NCBI RefSeq assembly: GCF_002557795.1
Contig: NZ_CP023777.1
Span: 4,163,001-4,227,000, forward strand
Reading direction: 5' to 3'
Length of the DNA stretch: 64,000 bases
From: Chitinophaga caeni
GTDB lineage: Bacteria; Bacteroidota; Bacteroidia; Chitinophagales; Chitinophagaceae
In this document: positions 9,144-16,803 of the stretch, piece after piece
Layout: the number at the start of each line of letters is the position of its first letter
How positions within the stretch are numbered: position 1 is the first letter of the stretch
Notes under the pieces: generated by a model
Told to the model about the DNA's origin: nothing
Databases searched by the model: none
The model's input: only the letters and a program-made list of their open reading frames with translations
Made by a program: the position numbers and the translations under genes

Positions 9144-9750
9144 ATAATTTCCAGTTTAAAACGCTGTCCAAAGGATGCTGTTGTTGGCTATTTGAAAAGA
9201 TTCGACTTTCATCAATTAATGATTTCTCAATTCTATCGGTGATTTTTGAAATATACTCATTTAAACTTTTAGTGCCTCGTATTAAATAACCAACCTGTAA
9301 GTAGTCTGGAAGAGTCTTTTCTGCTATGTCTTTCAACGTCAGAACAGACAGTTTAATTCTATCATTTAGATTTTTCAATTTTTCTTGGTCTAAAATTGAA
9401 GCATGACCATATCCAACTTCAAACGGAACCCACAAAGATTTATATGTTTGGTCAGAAACGACCACCATCATATGGGTACTCTTTTTTATACCATCTTTGA
9501 TACTCTCTGTAATTTTTATTGGGTCTCCAATTGACGAAGCATGTTGCAATTTATCATCTTCTTCATCCAAATAATAGTCAATCCCAGCATTTTTGAAATA
9601 TTTTGCGATTTCTTTACAAGCGTTTTTGTCTTCTCTTTTATGACTTAAAAATACGCAAGGTCTTTTGAAAAGCTGATTATCCTTGACAGATTCGAGTGCC
9701 CAAGTAAGATTTTCGTATGTATTCGCTTTATTAAATCCTTTTTTTACCAT
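9142..9750 (-). CDS. TIR-domain protein 1 of TIR/SLATT island
   Basis: The 202-aa product is a TIR-domain protein. Residues 31-41 (PCVFLSHKRED) form the first strand and the SHxxxD box. GIDYYLDEED follows. SLWVPFEVGYG at about 105-115 carries the glutamate (E111) that aligns with the catalytic Glu of NADase TIRs. The C-terminal 70 residues are helical and lack a recognisable second domain. The start is placed at the ATG at 9750, which follows the SLATT stop as TAA-TA-ATG; an overlapping GTG at 9777 is less likely. As last gene of a four-gene minus-strand operon it probably makes or breaks a nucleotide signal, or is itself an effector; that is inference. Confidence 0.85.
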   Translation of the reverse strand: MVKKGFNKANTYENLTWALESVKDNQLFKRPCVFLSHKREDKNACKEIAKYFKNAGIDYYLDEEDDKLQHASSIGDPIKITESIKDGIKKSTHMMVVVSDQTYKSLWVPFEVGYGHASILDQEKLKNLNDRIKLSVLTLKDIAEKTLPDYLQVGYLIRGTKSLNEYISKITDRIEKSLIDESRIFSNSQQQHPLDSVLNWKL

Positions 9751-9752
9751 TA

Positions 9753-10640
9753 TTATAATCGCTTTTGTGCTAACCACATTGTATGTTCCCGTGACATTGC
9801 ATTTTCTGAATCCAATACAAACTTTGAAAAGACATCTTCTTCAGTGATAAATTTCGCTTCATTTTTTATCAGATTTAATTCTGACATCGCTGTATTATAA
9901 GCCTCCTTATTCTCCTGATATTTTTTTAGCTGTAACCAACTGAAAAAGCTTGCAGAAAGGGTCGTAAAAACACCTACTAAATTGAAATCTGAATTTGGAT
10001 GCAAAATGAGATATACTATAGAAACTATGGCTAAAAATTGCATGATGATAACACCCCAAAACCATCTTTCGTATTTAGTTTTATTCTTGTCTGCTTTAGA
10101 TGTGTACCAGTCGATTTGATTATCAATGCGGTTTCTTAAATAAAAATCCTTTCGTCCTTGAAGGTCTAAGTCACGTACTTCATTCATTTTAGGCGTGATA
10201 GTTTCCTTTCTAATATCAGAAGCTTTCAAAAATGCATGAATGTCTTTAAATTCTTCACGTATTTCCTTAATTCTGTCAATAAATCTTTTCTCAACGTCTT
10301 CCTTACTTAAGCTGTTCTCGAAATACTCTGACTTCATCATAAATCTCCATGTCAAAGTTTTTGCAGACTCTGCCAATGCTCGCCCTCTATACCAAACGTC
10401 TTCATATTTTTTTGATTTGATTACCAAAGAAAGAACGAATGCAACAGATAAAATTAGACCAGAAACAATGTAAATAACCCGTTTAGTATCCTCGCTATTA
10501 TAATTGTAAATTGCGAGTACAGAGCTTATACACATTAATATCAAATCCCACCGGACATACCGGACATAATTTTTTTGCGCTAATAAAGAAGCATTGTCAC
10601 CTGCAATGAAATAATTGGGGAAATCTGAGTTATTTATCAT
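9753..10640 (-). CDS. Membrane protein with two SLATT-like 2TM units (DUF4231-like)
   Basis: The 295-aa product has two pairs of transmembrane helices: about 31-47 with 54-74, and 193-213 with 221-237. Each is followed by a charged helical part (WYRGRALAESAKTLTWRF at 83-100; the C-terminal block ends SREHTMWLAQKR). This is the layout of proteins carrying two SLATT domains, which are membrane effectors associated with SMODS, SLOG and TIR signalling systems. It overlaps the stop of the upstream DUF1863-like gene by 4 nt (ATGA), so they are translationally coupled. I see no SLOG or Macro sensor domain, so how it would sense a signal is unclear. The expected role is membrane permeabilisation on activation. 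Confidence 0.8.
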   Translation of the reverse strand: MINNSDFPNYFIAGDNASLLAQKNYVRYVRWDLILMCISSVLAIYNYNSEDTKRVIYIVSGLILSVAFVLSLVIKSKKYEDVWYRGRALAESAKTLTWRFMMKSEYFENSLSKEDVEKRFIDRIKEIREEFKDIHAFLKASDIRKETITPKMNEVRDLDLQGRKDFYLRNRIDNQIDWYTSKADKNKTKYERWFWGVIIMQFLAIVSIVYLILHPNSDFNLVGVFTTLSASFFSWLQLKKYQENKEAYNTAMSELNLIKNEAKFITEEDVFSKFVLDSENAMSREHTMWLAQKRL

Positions 10641-11221
10641 GGTCTTACTTTTGTATAATTTGAAATTGGATGACTTCTCTTGTCAAATGCTTTACCAATA
10701 TAAAATTCTGGATTCGAACAGAAATCATCCCATTTAACAAGAACACAATATCTATCGTCTTCAGTCCACGCACATTTATAATTTGGAATGTAATAGTTAT
10801 AAGAAAATTCAGAAATTACTGTATCGAGATTAATATTCACAATGTTATGGTTATTTCCACATTTTGTACAAAAGGTTCTACCGCCGTACACGCTATCGTA
10901 CATGCTTGGCAAGACAACGCCTAAAATTCCATTCTTTGTATTACCAATCCCATTGTATAAAGATGCTTGCAATTCCCTTTTGAGGAAATTTTGATTTTCG
11001 TAAAATAAATTCTCGGCAGATTTCTCACCTATCAAAAATATCGTTACCGTTGAGTCGGAAAGATAGTCTTCACGAATCTTTCTCATTATATAATCTTCAT
11101 TATCAGATTCTATAGGTTCATGAAGTGATTTATCAATCATATCTACATCAAGATAATCATGAATATATCTTTTGTAAGCAATGTCCTCTGTTTTAAAAGA
11201 AATAAAGCATTTATGAGCCAT
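10637..11221 (-). CDS. TIR-like (MTH538/DUF1863-type) protein 2 of the island
   Basis: The 194-aa product begins MAHKCFISFKTED, a TIR first strand of the DUF1863/MTH538 class. VTIFLIGEKSAENLF (59-73) follows, and then LKRELQASLYN, where E83 sits at the position of the TIR catalytic Glu. A CxxC pair (CTKC, 118-121) and a tail ending in KWDDFCSNPEFYIGKAFDKR are typical of this class. The start is the ATG at 11221, 7 bp after the upstream stop; a TTG at 11257 would overlap the neighbour. ThsB of Thoeris systems belongs to the same broad TIR class. The function is probably NAD-derived signal synthesis, by family analogy. Confidence 0.78.
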   Translation of the reverse strand: MAHKCFISFKTEDIAYKRYIHDYLDVDMIDKSLHEPIESDNEDYIMRKIREDYLSDSTVTIFLIGEKSAENLFYENQNFLKRELQASLYNGIGNTKNGILGVVLPSMYDSVYGGRTFCTKCGNNHNIVNINLDTVISEFSYNYYIPNYKCAWTEDDRYCVLVKWDDFCSNPEFYIGKAFDKRSHPISNYTKVRP

Positions 11222-11228
11222 AAGTAAA

Positions 11229-11633
11229 TTATTTAGCGTGTGTTCTAATGGCTTCAACTATGCTTTCAGTATTCCACCTGACATCAATCACCGACCTTGA
11301 ATAAACCACTTGCGATATTCTCTCTTGTCCTCTTGGTATAACGCCTATGATTGAAATACCAAGCGATTTTGCAGTATCTAATTCCCAAGGCATCCAATCG
11401 CTATGTGAGGCATATATACCAGCCAAAGCCAATACAATATTTGATGACTGAATTTTGGCTCTCAATCTGGCTTTGATATATGGAGCATTAGTAGAGTTTA
11501 TTGGTACATCTTTCGATGCTTCTGTAAATTCAACATTGAAGTACCCCCTTGAATTCAGAAGTTTTCGTAGGTCTTCCAAATCACTGGAATGCGCCCATGA
11601 ATGACTGATGAAAATTTTGTAGTTGTTTGCCAT
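11229..11633 (-). CDS. ThsB-like TIR protein 3 of the island
   Basis: The 134-aa product is a compact single TIR domain: KIFISHSWAHSSD at 6-18 and SDWMPWELDTAK at about 78-89, with E84 as the presumed catalytic Glu. The ISHSW opening is characteristic of Thoeris ThsB-type TIRs, which make cyclic-ADP-ribose-type signals. It is the first gene of the minus-strand operon, with an ATG start at 11633 and an AT-rich upstream stretch that would hold the promoter. It is short for a TIR but appears complete. Confidence 0.83.
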   Translation of the reverse strand: MANNYKIFISHSWAHSSDLEDLRKLLNSRGYFNVEFTEASKDVPINSTNAPYIKARLRAKIQSSNIVLALAGIYASHSDWMPWELDTAKSLGISIIGVIPRGQERISQVVYSRSVIDVRWNTESIVEAIRTHAK

Positions 11634-11714
11634 GCAATTAGTTTTAGGTTTTTAAACTTATAATATCTCTACTATACCTCTTGAAAAAATCTCCAACTTA
11701 AAAGGTATTAGTAC

Positions 11715-11728
11715 TATACAATTGTATA
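11715..11728. promoter_or_regulatory. 14-bp perfect palindrome upstream of the TIR island, possible operator
   Basis: TATACAATTGTATA lies 82 bp upstream of the first TIR gene, in the 300-bp AT-rich region between it and traE. Perfect palindromes of this size often bind dimeric repressors. No regulator gene is present in the island, so a trans-acting one would be needed. The rest of this region (11634-11933) shows no gene. Confidence 0.3.
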
Positions 11729-11887
11729 TCAAAAAGATATCCAATACATTATTGCTGTCATTCTGTCAGTATATTTTCAGTTAATGCTGTCTTTACATCA
11801 CCTGTAATCGCCATCTACTGCCAATTCATTCCGCTCATTTCCAGTTTCCCATAACGCTTCGATTTCCATAAGACTTTTGTTGCGAAA

Positions 11888-11904
11888 GCCCACACGAGGT
11901 GGGC
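11888..11904 (+). promoter_or_regulatory. Hairpin in the leader of traE
   Basis: GCCCAC and GTGGGC flank a 5-nt loop 30 bp before the traE start. No T-run follows, so it is not a terminator. It could be a leader structure of the second half of the tra operon, which needs its own promoter because the TIR island and the traD terminator separate it from traA-traD. Confidence 0.35.
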
Positions 11905-11933
11905 AAGTAGTAACAATTTAATTCAGTTAAATC

Positions 11934-12239
11934 ATGGAAAAACAAAGCAAAAAGGTGTTGCTGACAGGCGTTGCGTTCCTGTCTGCATTTGGTGTGTTCG
12001 CACAGGGCAACGGCTCGGCAGGCATCCAAGAAGCTACGCAGATGGTAACGAGTTACTTCGACCCTGCAACGCAGTTGATTTATGCGATTGGGGCTGTGGT
12101 CGGGTTAATCGGTGGCGTAAAGGTGTACAACAAATTTAGTAGCGGAGACCCCGATACAAGCAAGACGGCGGCGTCGTGGTTTGGGGCTTGTATCTTCTTA
12201 ATCGTAGCGGCGACCATTCTCCGCTCATTCTTCCTTTAA
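11934..12239 (+). CDS. traE: Conjugative transfer protein TraE (DUF4134)
   Basis: The 101-aa inner-membrane protein of the DUF4134 family has a cleavable signal peptide (LLTGVAFLSAFGVFAQ), then two hydrophobic segments with LIYAIGAVVGLIGGVKVYNKF between about 46 and 67. In position and layout it parallels VirB2-like pilin subunits. The motif SGDPDTSKTAASWFGACIF is well conserved in the family. An ATG start at 11934 follows a hairpin leader. It overlaps no neighbour and is followed 11 bp later by traF. Confidence 0.9.
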   Translation: MEKQSKKVLLTGVAFLSAFGVFAQGNGSAGIQEATQMVTSYFDPATQLIYAIGAVVGLIGGVKVYNKFSSGDPDTSKTAASWFGACIFLIVAATILRSFFL

Positions 12240-12250
12240 GATGGCGTATT

Positions 12251-12583
12251 ATGAGCAATTACAATATCAATAAAGGTATCGGCAGGACGGTCGAGTTCAA
12301 AGGACTAAAAGCGCAATACCTGTTCATTTTCGCAGGTGGTCTGCTCGGCGTGCTTATTCTCGTCATGGTCATGTACATGGCAGGCGTAAACTCCTACGTG
12401 TGCCTGTTTATCGGGGCAGGCGGAGCATCGATTATCGTTTGGCAAACATTCGCATTGAACGGTAAATACGGCGAATACGGATTGATGAAAGTCGGGGCAA
12501 AGAAAAGGCATCCGAAATACATCATCTGTCGCAGAGCCGTACACCGCTATTTAAAATTCACTTCTAAATCCAGTCATTTATGA
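12251..12583 (+). CDS. traF: Conjugative transfer protein TraF (DUF4133)
   Basis: The 110-aa membrane protein resembles VirB3 in layout: a short basic N-terminus (MSNYNINKGIGRTVEFKGLK), two adjacent transmembrane helices and a conserved tail with YGEYGLMKVGAKKRHPKYI. The ATG at 12251 is chosen over an upstream in-frame GTG because family members start with a short MxxYxINKG segment. It overlaps the start of traG by 4 nt (ATGA), so translation is coupled. Confidence 0.9.
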   Translation: MSNYNINKGIGRTVEFKGLKAQYLFIFAGGLLGVLILVMVMYMAGVNSYVCLFIGAGGASIIVWQTFALNGKYGEYGLMKVGAKKRHPKYIICRRAVHRYLKFTSKSSHL

Positions 12584-13947
12584 GAAATACAGGAAAAGCC
12601 ACAACGTTGGAGAGCAAGTTTCCATTACTGGCGGTGGAACACAACTGCATCATATCAAAGGATGCGGACATCACGGCTTGCTATCGGGTACACCTGCCGG
12701 AACTATTCACGGTGGCATCGGCAGAGTACGATGCCATCCATTCGGCTTGGCATAAGGCTATCAAGACATTGCCGGATTACACCATTGTCCACAAACAGGA
12801 CTGGTACATCAAGGAAAGTTATGAGCCGGATATGGCACAGGACGGGTTGAGTTTCCTTGCCAAATCCTATCAACAGCATTTCAACGAACGTCCTTTTTTA
12901 AACCATTACTGTTACCTGTTCCTAACCAAGACGACAAAGGAAAGGATGCGGATGCAGAGCAACTTTAGTTCGCTTTGCAAAGGTGTCCTTATCCCGAAAG
13001 AAATTAGGGATAAAGAAACCGTCCGCAGGTTTATGGAAGCGGTCGCACAGTTTGAGCGCATTATCAATGACAGCGGTTTTGTGAAACTGGAACGCTTGAC
13101 CGAGGATGACATCATCGGAACAGGCGACAGACAGGGATTACTCGAACAGTACCTTACCCTGTCAAGGGAAACCGGAACGCCTATGCAAGATATAGCTTTG
13201 GGCAGTGAGGATGTGCGTATCGGAAACAAAAGGCTGTGCCTGCACACCCTGTCCGACACGGACGATTTGCCCAACACGGTATCGTCCAATACACGGTATG
13301 AAAAGCTGTCCACAGACAGGAGCGATTGCCTGTTGTCCTTTGCCTCTCCGGTCGGCTTGCTCCTTAGCTGTAACCATATCTATAACCAGTACCTGTTTTT
13401 GGATAACAGCGATGAGAACCTGCGCAAGTTTGAAAAGTCAGCCCGTAACATGCACTCATTGGCAAGGTACAGCCGAGCCAATCAGATTAACAAAGAATGG
13501 ATTGAAAGGTATCTGAACGAAGCGCACAGCTTCGGGCTTTCCTCCATCCGTGCGCATTTCAACGTGATGGCGTGGTCGGACGACCCGAACGAACTCAAAC
13601 AGCTAAAAAACGACACGGGCAGTGCGCTCGCTTTGATGGAATGCAAGCCGAGGCATAATACAGTGGATGTTGCGACACTGTATTGGGCAGGCATGGCAGG
13701 AAATGCAGGTGACTTTCCGGCAGAGGAAAGTTTTTATACGTTTATCGAACCTGCGCTGTGTTTCTTCACCGAGGAAACCAACTACCAAAATTCGCCATCA
13801 CCTTTCGGTATCAAGATGGCAGACCGATTGACAGGAAAGCCTATCCATTTGGATATATCAGATTTGCCTATGAAGCGTGGCATTATCACAAATCGAAACC
13901 GCTTCGTGTTAGGCCCATCTGGGGGTTGGCGGGCTATTCTTAATTGA
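12580..13947 (+). CDS. traG: TraG conjugation ATPase, N-terminal part (ends inside the Walker A hairpin insertion)
   Basis: TraG is the VirB4-like ATPase that drives assembly of the mating apparatus. This frame covers residues 1-447 of the expected protein (VirB4 N-terminal region; PIHLDISDLPMKRGIITNR just before the P-loop) and reads FVLGPS at its end. The normal sequence would continue GSGKSFF, but a 50-nt hairpin insertion gives seven extra codons after a glycine (GWRAILN) and a TGA at 13945-13947. The remaining ATPase core is encoded in another frame from 13971 on. Removing 13921-13970 restores a single 835-aa product of the usual TraG length. The gene is either broken, or decoded by bypass or RNA processing. 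Confidence 0.9.
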   Translation: MRNTGKATTLESKFPLLAVEHNCIISKDADITACYRVHLPELFTVASAEYDAIHSAWHKAIKTLPDYTIVHKQDWYIKESYEPDMAQDGLSFLAKSYQQHFNERPFLNHYCYLFLTKTTKERMRMQSNFSSLCKGVLIPKEIRDKETVRRFMEAVAQFERIINDSGFVKLERLTEDDIIGTGDRQGLLEQYLTLSRETGTPMQDIALGSEDVRIGNKRLCLHTLSDTDDLPNTVSSNTRYEKLSTDRSDCLLSFASPVGLLLSCNHIYNQYLFLDNSDENLRKFEKSARNMHSLARYSRANQINKEWIERYLNEAHSFGLSSIRAHFNVMAWSDDPNELKQLKNDTGSALALMECKPRHNTVDVATLYWAGMAGNAGDFPAEESFYTFIEPALCFFTEETNYQNSPSPFGIKMADRLTGKPIHLDISDLPMKRGIITNRNRFVLGPSGGWRAILN

Positions 13948-13970
13948 GTAGCCCGCCAACCCTCCAAACT
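13921..13970 (+). other. 50-nt hairpin insertion exactly within the traG Walker A codons
   Basis: Arms 13923-13936 (GGGTTGGCGGGCTA) and 13949-13962 pair perfectly over 14 bp. The helix extends outward by a G-U and a G-C pair to 13921-13964, and inward by three pairs, leaving the loop TTAATT. The zero-frame stop TGA (13945-13947) overlaps the loop side, and TTG-A offers a restart. Codons before it read GGC CCA TCT (G P S) and after it GGA AGT GGA AAA TCA (G S G K S). If GGG (13921-13923) is take-off and GGA (13971-13973) landing, the skipped length is 50 nt. Confidence 0.85.
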
Positions 13971-15137
13971 GGAAGTGGAAAATCATTCTTCACCAATCAC
14001 ATGGTGAGGCAGTATTATGAGCAAGGCTCTCATGTACTATTGGTCGATACGGGCAACTCCTATCAAGGGTTGTGCGAACTGATTAAGGGAAAGACAAAAG
14101 GCAAAGACGGTGTGTATTTTACCTACACCGAAGACAACCCGATAGCATTCAATCCATTTTATACGGATGACGGCGTAATCGACATCGAGAAAAGGGAAAG
14201 TATCAAGACTTTGATACTGACTTTATGGAAGCGTGACGATGAACCGCCGACCCGTTCAGAGGAAGTTGCATTGTCCAATGCCGTGAGCGGTTATATCGAC
14301 CGTATCAAGCAAAGCGATGAATATCCCTCTTTCAACGGATTTTACGAGTACGTAAAGGGTGACTATAAAAAGGTACTGGAAGACAAACAGGTAAGGGAAA
14401 AAGACTTTGACCTCGCAAATTTTCTGAACGTGCTTGAACCCTATTACAAGGGCGGAGAGTACGACTATCTGTTGAACTCCGACAAGCAACTTGACCTGCT
14501 TTCCAAACGCTTTATCGTGTTTGAAATTGATGCGATTAAAGACCACAAAATCCTCTTTCCCATAGTGACCATCATCATTATGGAAGTATTCATCAATAAG
14601 ATGCGCAGGCTCAAAGGTGTGCGCAAAATGATACTGATTGAGGAAGCGTGGAAAGCCATCGCCAAAGAGGGAATGGCGGAGTATATCAAGTACCTGTTTA
14701 AGACCGTCCGCAAATTTTTTGGTGAGGCTATCGTGGTCACGCAGGAAGTGGACGACATCATCCAGTCACCCGTGGTCAAGGAAAGTATCATCAACAATTC
14801 CGACTGTAAAATCCTGCTTGACCAACGCAAGTACATGAACAAATTCGATGCGATACAGGAAATGTTGGGGCTTACAGAAAAGGAAAAATCCCAAATCCTT
14901 TCCATCAATCAGAACAATGACCCGTCAAGGCTTTACAAAGAGGTGTGGATTGGGCTTGGCGGTACGCACTCCGCCGTGTATGCCACAGAGGTTTCGCTCG
15001 AAGAATACCTCGCATACACCACAGAGGAAACCGAAAAAATGGAAGTCATGCAAATGGCATCCGAACTGGACGGCAATGTGGAACTGGCGATAAAGCGCAT
15101 TGCCCAACGGAGACGTGAGAACGCAAATAATTATTAA
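13944..15137 (+). CDS. traG: TraG conjugation ATPase, C-terminal part (ATPase core after the insertion)
   Basis: The frame starts formally at TTG 13944, overlapping the upstream stop by 4 nt, and reads SSPPTLQ from the hairpin before entering genuine TraG sequence at TGSGKSFFTNHMVRQYY. It carries the rest of the VirB4-like motor: VLLVDTGNSYQGLCELIKG, KRFIVFEIDAI, the Walker B RKMILIEEAWKAI and VVTQEVDDI. The codons are well preserved without further stops over 388 codons, which argues that the gene is under selection or that the insertion is recent. On its own this chain lacks a proper GxxxxGKS, since leucine replaces the first glycine. Confidence 0.88.
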   Translation: MSSPPTLQTGSGKSFFTNHMVRQYYEQGSHVLLVDTGNSYQGLCELIKGKTKGKDGVYFTYTEDNPIAFNPFYTDDGVIDIEKRESIKTLILTLWKRDDEPPTRSEEVALSNAVSGYIDRIKQSDEYPSFNGFYEYVKGDYKKVLEDKQVREKDFDLANFLNVLEPYYKGGEYDYLLNSDKQLDLLSKRFIVFEIDAIKDHKILFPIVTIIIMEVFINKMRRLKGVRKMILIEEAWKAIAKEGMAEYIKYLFKTVRKFFGEAIVVTQEVDDIIQSPVVKESIINNSDCKILLDQRKYMNKFDAIQEMLGLTEKEKSQILSINQNNDPSRLYKEVWIGLGGTHSAVYATEVSLEEYLAYTTEETEKMEVMQMASELDGNVELAIKRIAQRRRENANNY

Positions 15138-15158
15138 TCATTTAAAAAAATCAGAACA

Positions 15159-15791
15159 ATGAAAAAAACAATGTTACTGGTGTGTACGGCATTTATGCTT
15201 GCCGTTGCACCGTCCGCAAAAGCACAATGGGTCGTTGTAGACCCCTCAAATTTGGCATCGGGTATTATCAACTCCGCCAATGAAATCGTGCAGACCTCAT
15301 CCACCGTGTCCAACGTGGTTAAGAATTTCAACGAGGTCAAAAAAGTGTATGAACAGGGCAAGGAATATTACGACAAACTGCAAGCCGTAAACAACCTTGT
15401 CAAAGATGCCCGTAAAGTTCAGCAAACGGTGTTGCTCGTGGGCGATGTGTCCGAAATGTACGTGAACAATTTCGGCAAGATGTTGAACGACCCGAATTTC
15501 AGTCCGCAGGAACTCACGGCAATCGCCAACGGTTATTCTGCTCTGCTCAACGAAAGCACCGAGTTGCTGAAAGAACTGAAACAGATTGTCACTTCTTCCT
15601 CGCTTTCGCTGAACGACAAAGAGCGTATGGACATCATCGACAGGGTTTACAAAGAGGTCAAGGACTACCATAGCCTTGTCCGCTATTTCACCAACAAGAA
15701 TATCTCCGTAAGCATTTTGAGGGCTAAGAAACAGAACAATACCAAAAGGGTGCTTGAACTGTACGGAACTGCTGAACAAAAATACTGGTAA
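15159..15791 (+). CDS. traI: Conjugative transfer protein TraI (DUF4141)
   Basis: The 210-aa periplasmic protein has a clear signal peptide (MLLVCTAFMLAVAPSAKAQ) and a mostly helical mature part, like VirB5/TrbJ-type pilus-associated proteins. Conserved family words include VDPSNLASGIINSANEIVQTS and the C-terminal SVSILRAKKQNNTKRVLELYG. It follows traG by 21 bp and precedes traJ by 3 bp; traH of some related operons is absent here. Confidence 0.88.
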   Translation: MKKTMLLVCTAFMLAVAPSAKAQWVVVDPSNLASGIINSANEIVQTSSTVSNVVKNFNEVKKVYEQGKEYYDKLQAVNNLVKDARKVQQTVLLVGDVSEMYVNNFGKMLNDPNFSPQELTAIANGYSALLNESTELLKELKQIVTSSSLSLNDKERMDIIDRVYKEVKDYHSLVRYFTNKNISVSILRAKKQNNTKRVLELYGTAEQKYW

Positions 15792-15794
15792 GCT

Positions 15795-16790
15795 ATGGAA
15801 TGGAACAATCTTCACGAACTCCTGCGCTCGCTTTACGATGAGATGCTCCCACTGTCCGCCGATATGGCGACAGTGGCTAAGGGCATCGCCGGATTGGGCG
15901 CACTGTTCTACATAGCACTGAAAGTGTGGCAGGCATTGAGCCGTGCAGAACCGATAGACGTGTTTCCGCTCCTGCGACCTTTCGCCATCGGGCTTTGCAT
16001 TATGTTCTTCCCGACCATCGTATTGGGAACTATCAATGCGGTGCTAAGTCCGGTAGTAAAAGGCACAAATGCCATGCTCGAAAACCAAGTGCTTGACCTC
16101 AACAAGTTGCAGGAACAAAAAGACCTGTTGGAAAGAGAGGCGATGCTCCGCAATCCCGAAACCGCTTACCTCGTAAGCGATGAGGAATTTGATAAGAAAC
16201 TGGAAGAATTGGGATGGTCACCGTCCGATTTGGTTGCCATATCCGGTATGTACATGGAACGTGGAATGTATGATTTAAAGAAAAGCATCCGTGACTGGTT
16301 TCGGGAGCTACTGGAAGTCCTTTTCCAAGCATCCGCTTTGGTCATAGACACCATACGGACATTCTTTCTTATCGTGCTGTCCATTCTCGGGCCGATAGCC
16401 TTTGCGATAAGTGTATGGGATGGTTTTCAGTCCACACTTACGCAATGGCTGACCCGATATATCAGCGTGTACCTGTGGTTGCCCATTGCCGATATGTTCA
16501 GCTCCATGCTCGCCAAGATACAATCCCTTATCATCGAACGGGATATTGATATGCTTGCCGACCCGACCTACATCCCCGACACATCCAACACCGTGTATAT
16601 CATCTTCATGCTGATTGGCATAGTGGGTTACTTCACCGTTCCAACGGTGGCAGGTTGGGTAATACAGGCAGGTGGTGCAGGAAACTTCATGCGCAACGTA
16701 AACTCTACGGCATCTAAGACCGGAAACATCGCCGGAGCAGGAACGGGGGCTGTTGCAGGAAATATCGGTGGCAGGTTAATGAACAAATAA
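15795..16790 (+). CDS. traJ: Conjugative transfer membrane protein TraJ
   Basis: The 331-aa polytopic inner-membrane protein, comparable to VirB6/TrbL, has several hydrophobic segments (about 24-45, 60-80, 185-210, 240-265 and 275-295) separated by a long soluble loop with LDLNKLQEQKDLLEREAML. The C-terminus is glycine-rich (GNIAGAGTGAVAGNIGGR), as is common in VirB6-like proteins. It starts 3 bp after traI and is part of the continuous tra operon. Confidence 0.88.
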   Translation: MEWNNLHELLRSLYDEMLPLSADMATVAKGIAGLGALFYIALKVWQALSRAEPIDVFPLLRPFAIGLCIMFFPTIVLGTINAVLSPVVKGTNAMLENQVLDLNKLQEQKDLLEREAMLRNPETAYLVSDEEFDKKLEELGWSPSDLVAISGMYMERGMYDLKKSIRDWFRELLEVLFQASALVIDTIRTFFLIVLSILGPIAFAISVWDGFQSTLTQWLTRYISVYLWLPIADMFSSMLAKIQSLIIERDIDMLADPTYIPDTSNTVYIIFMLIGIVGYFTVPTVAGWVIQAGGAGNFMRNVNSTASKTGNIAGAGTGAVAGNIGGRLMNK

Positions 16791-16803
16791 AAATCAGAAA
16801 GCA

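Noticed and set aside
13944..13970. Explaining the traG split by -1 frameshifting or stop-start re-initiation alone
   Set aside because: Both would leave LQTGSGKS without the first glycine of the P-loop; only exact removal of 50 nt restores GPSGSGKS. Re-initiation remains possible as a non-functional outcome.
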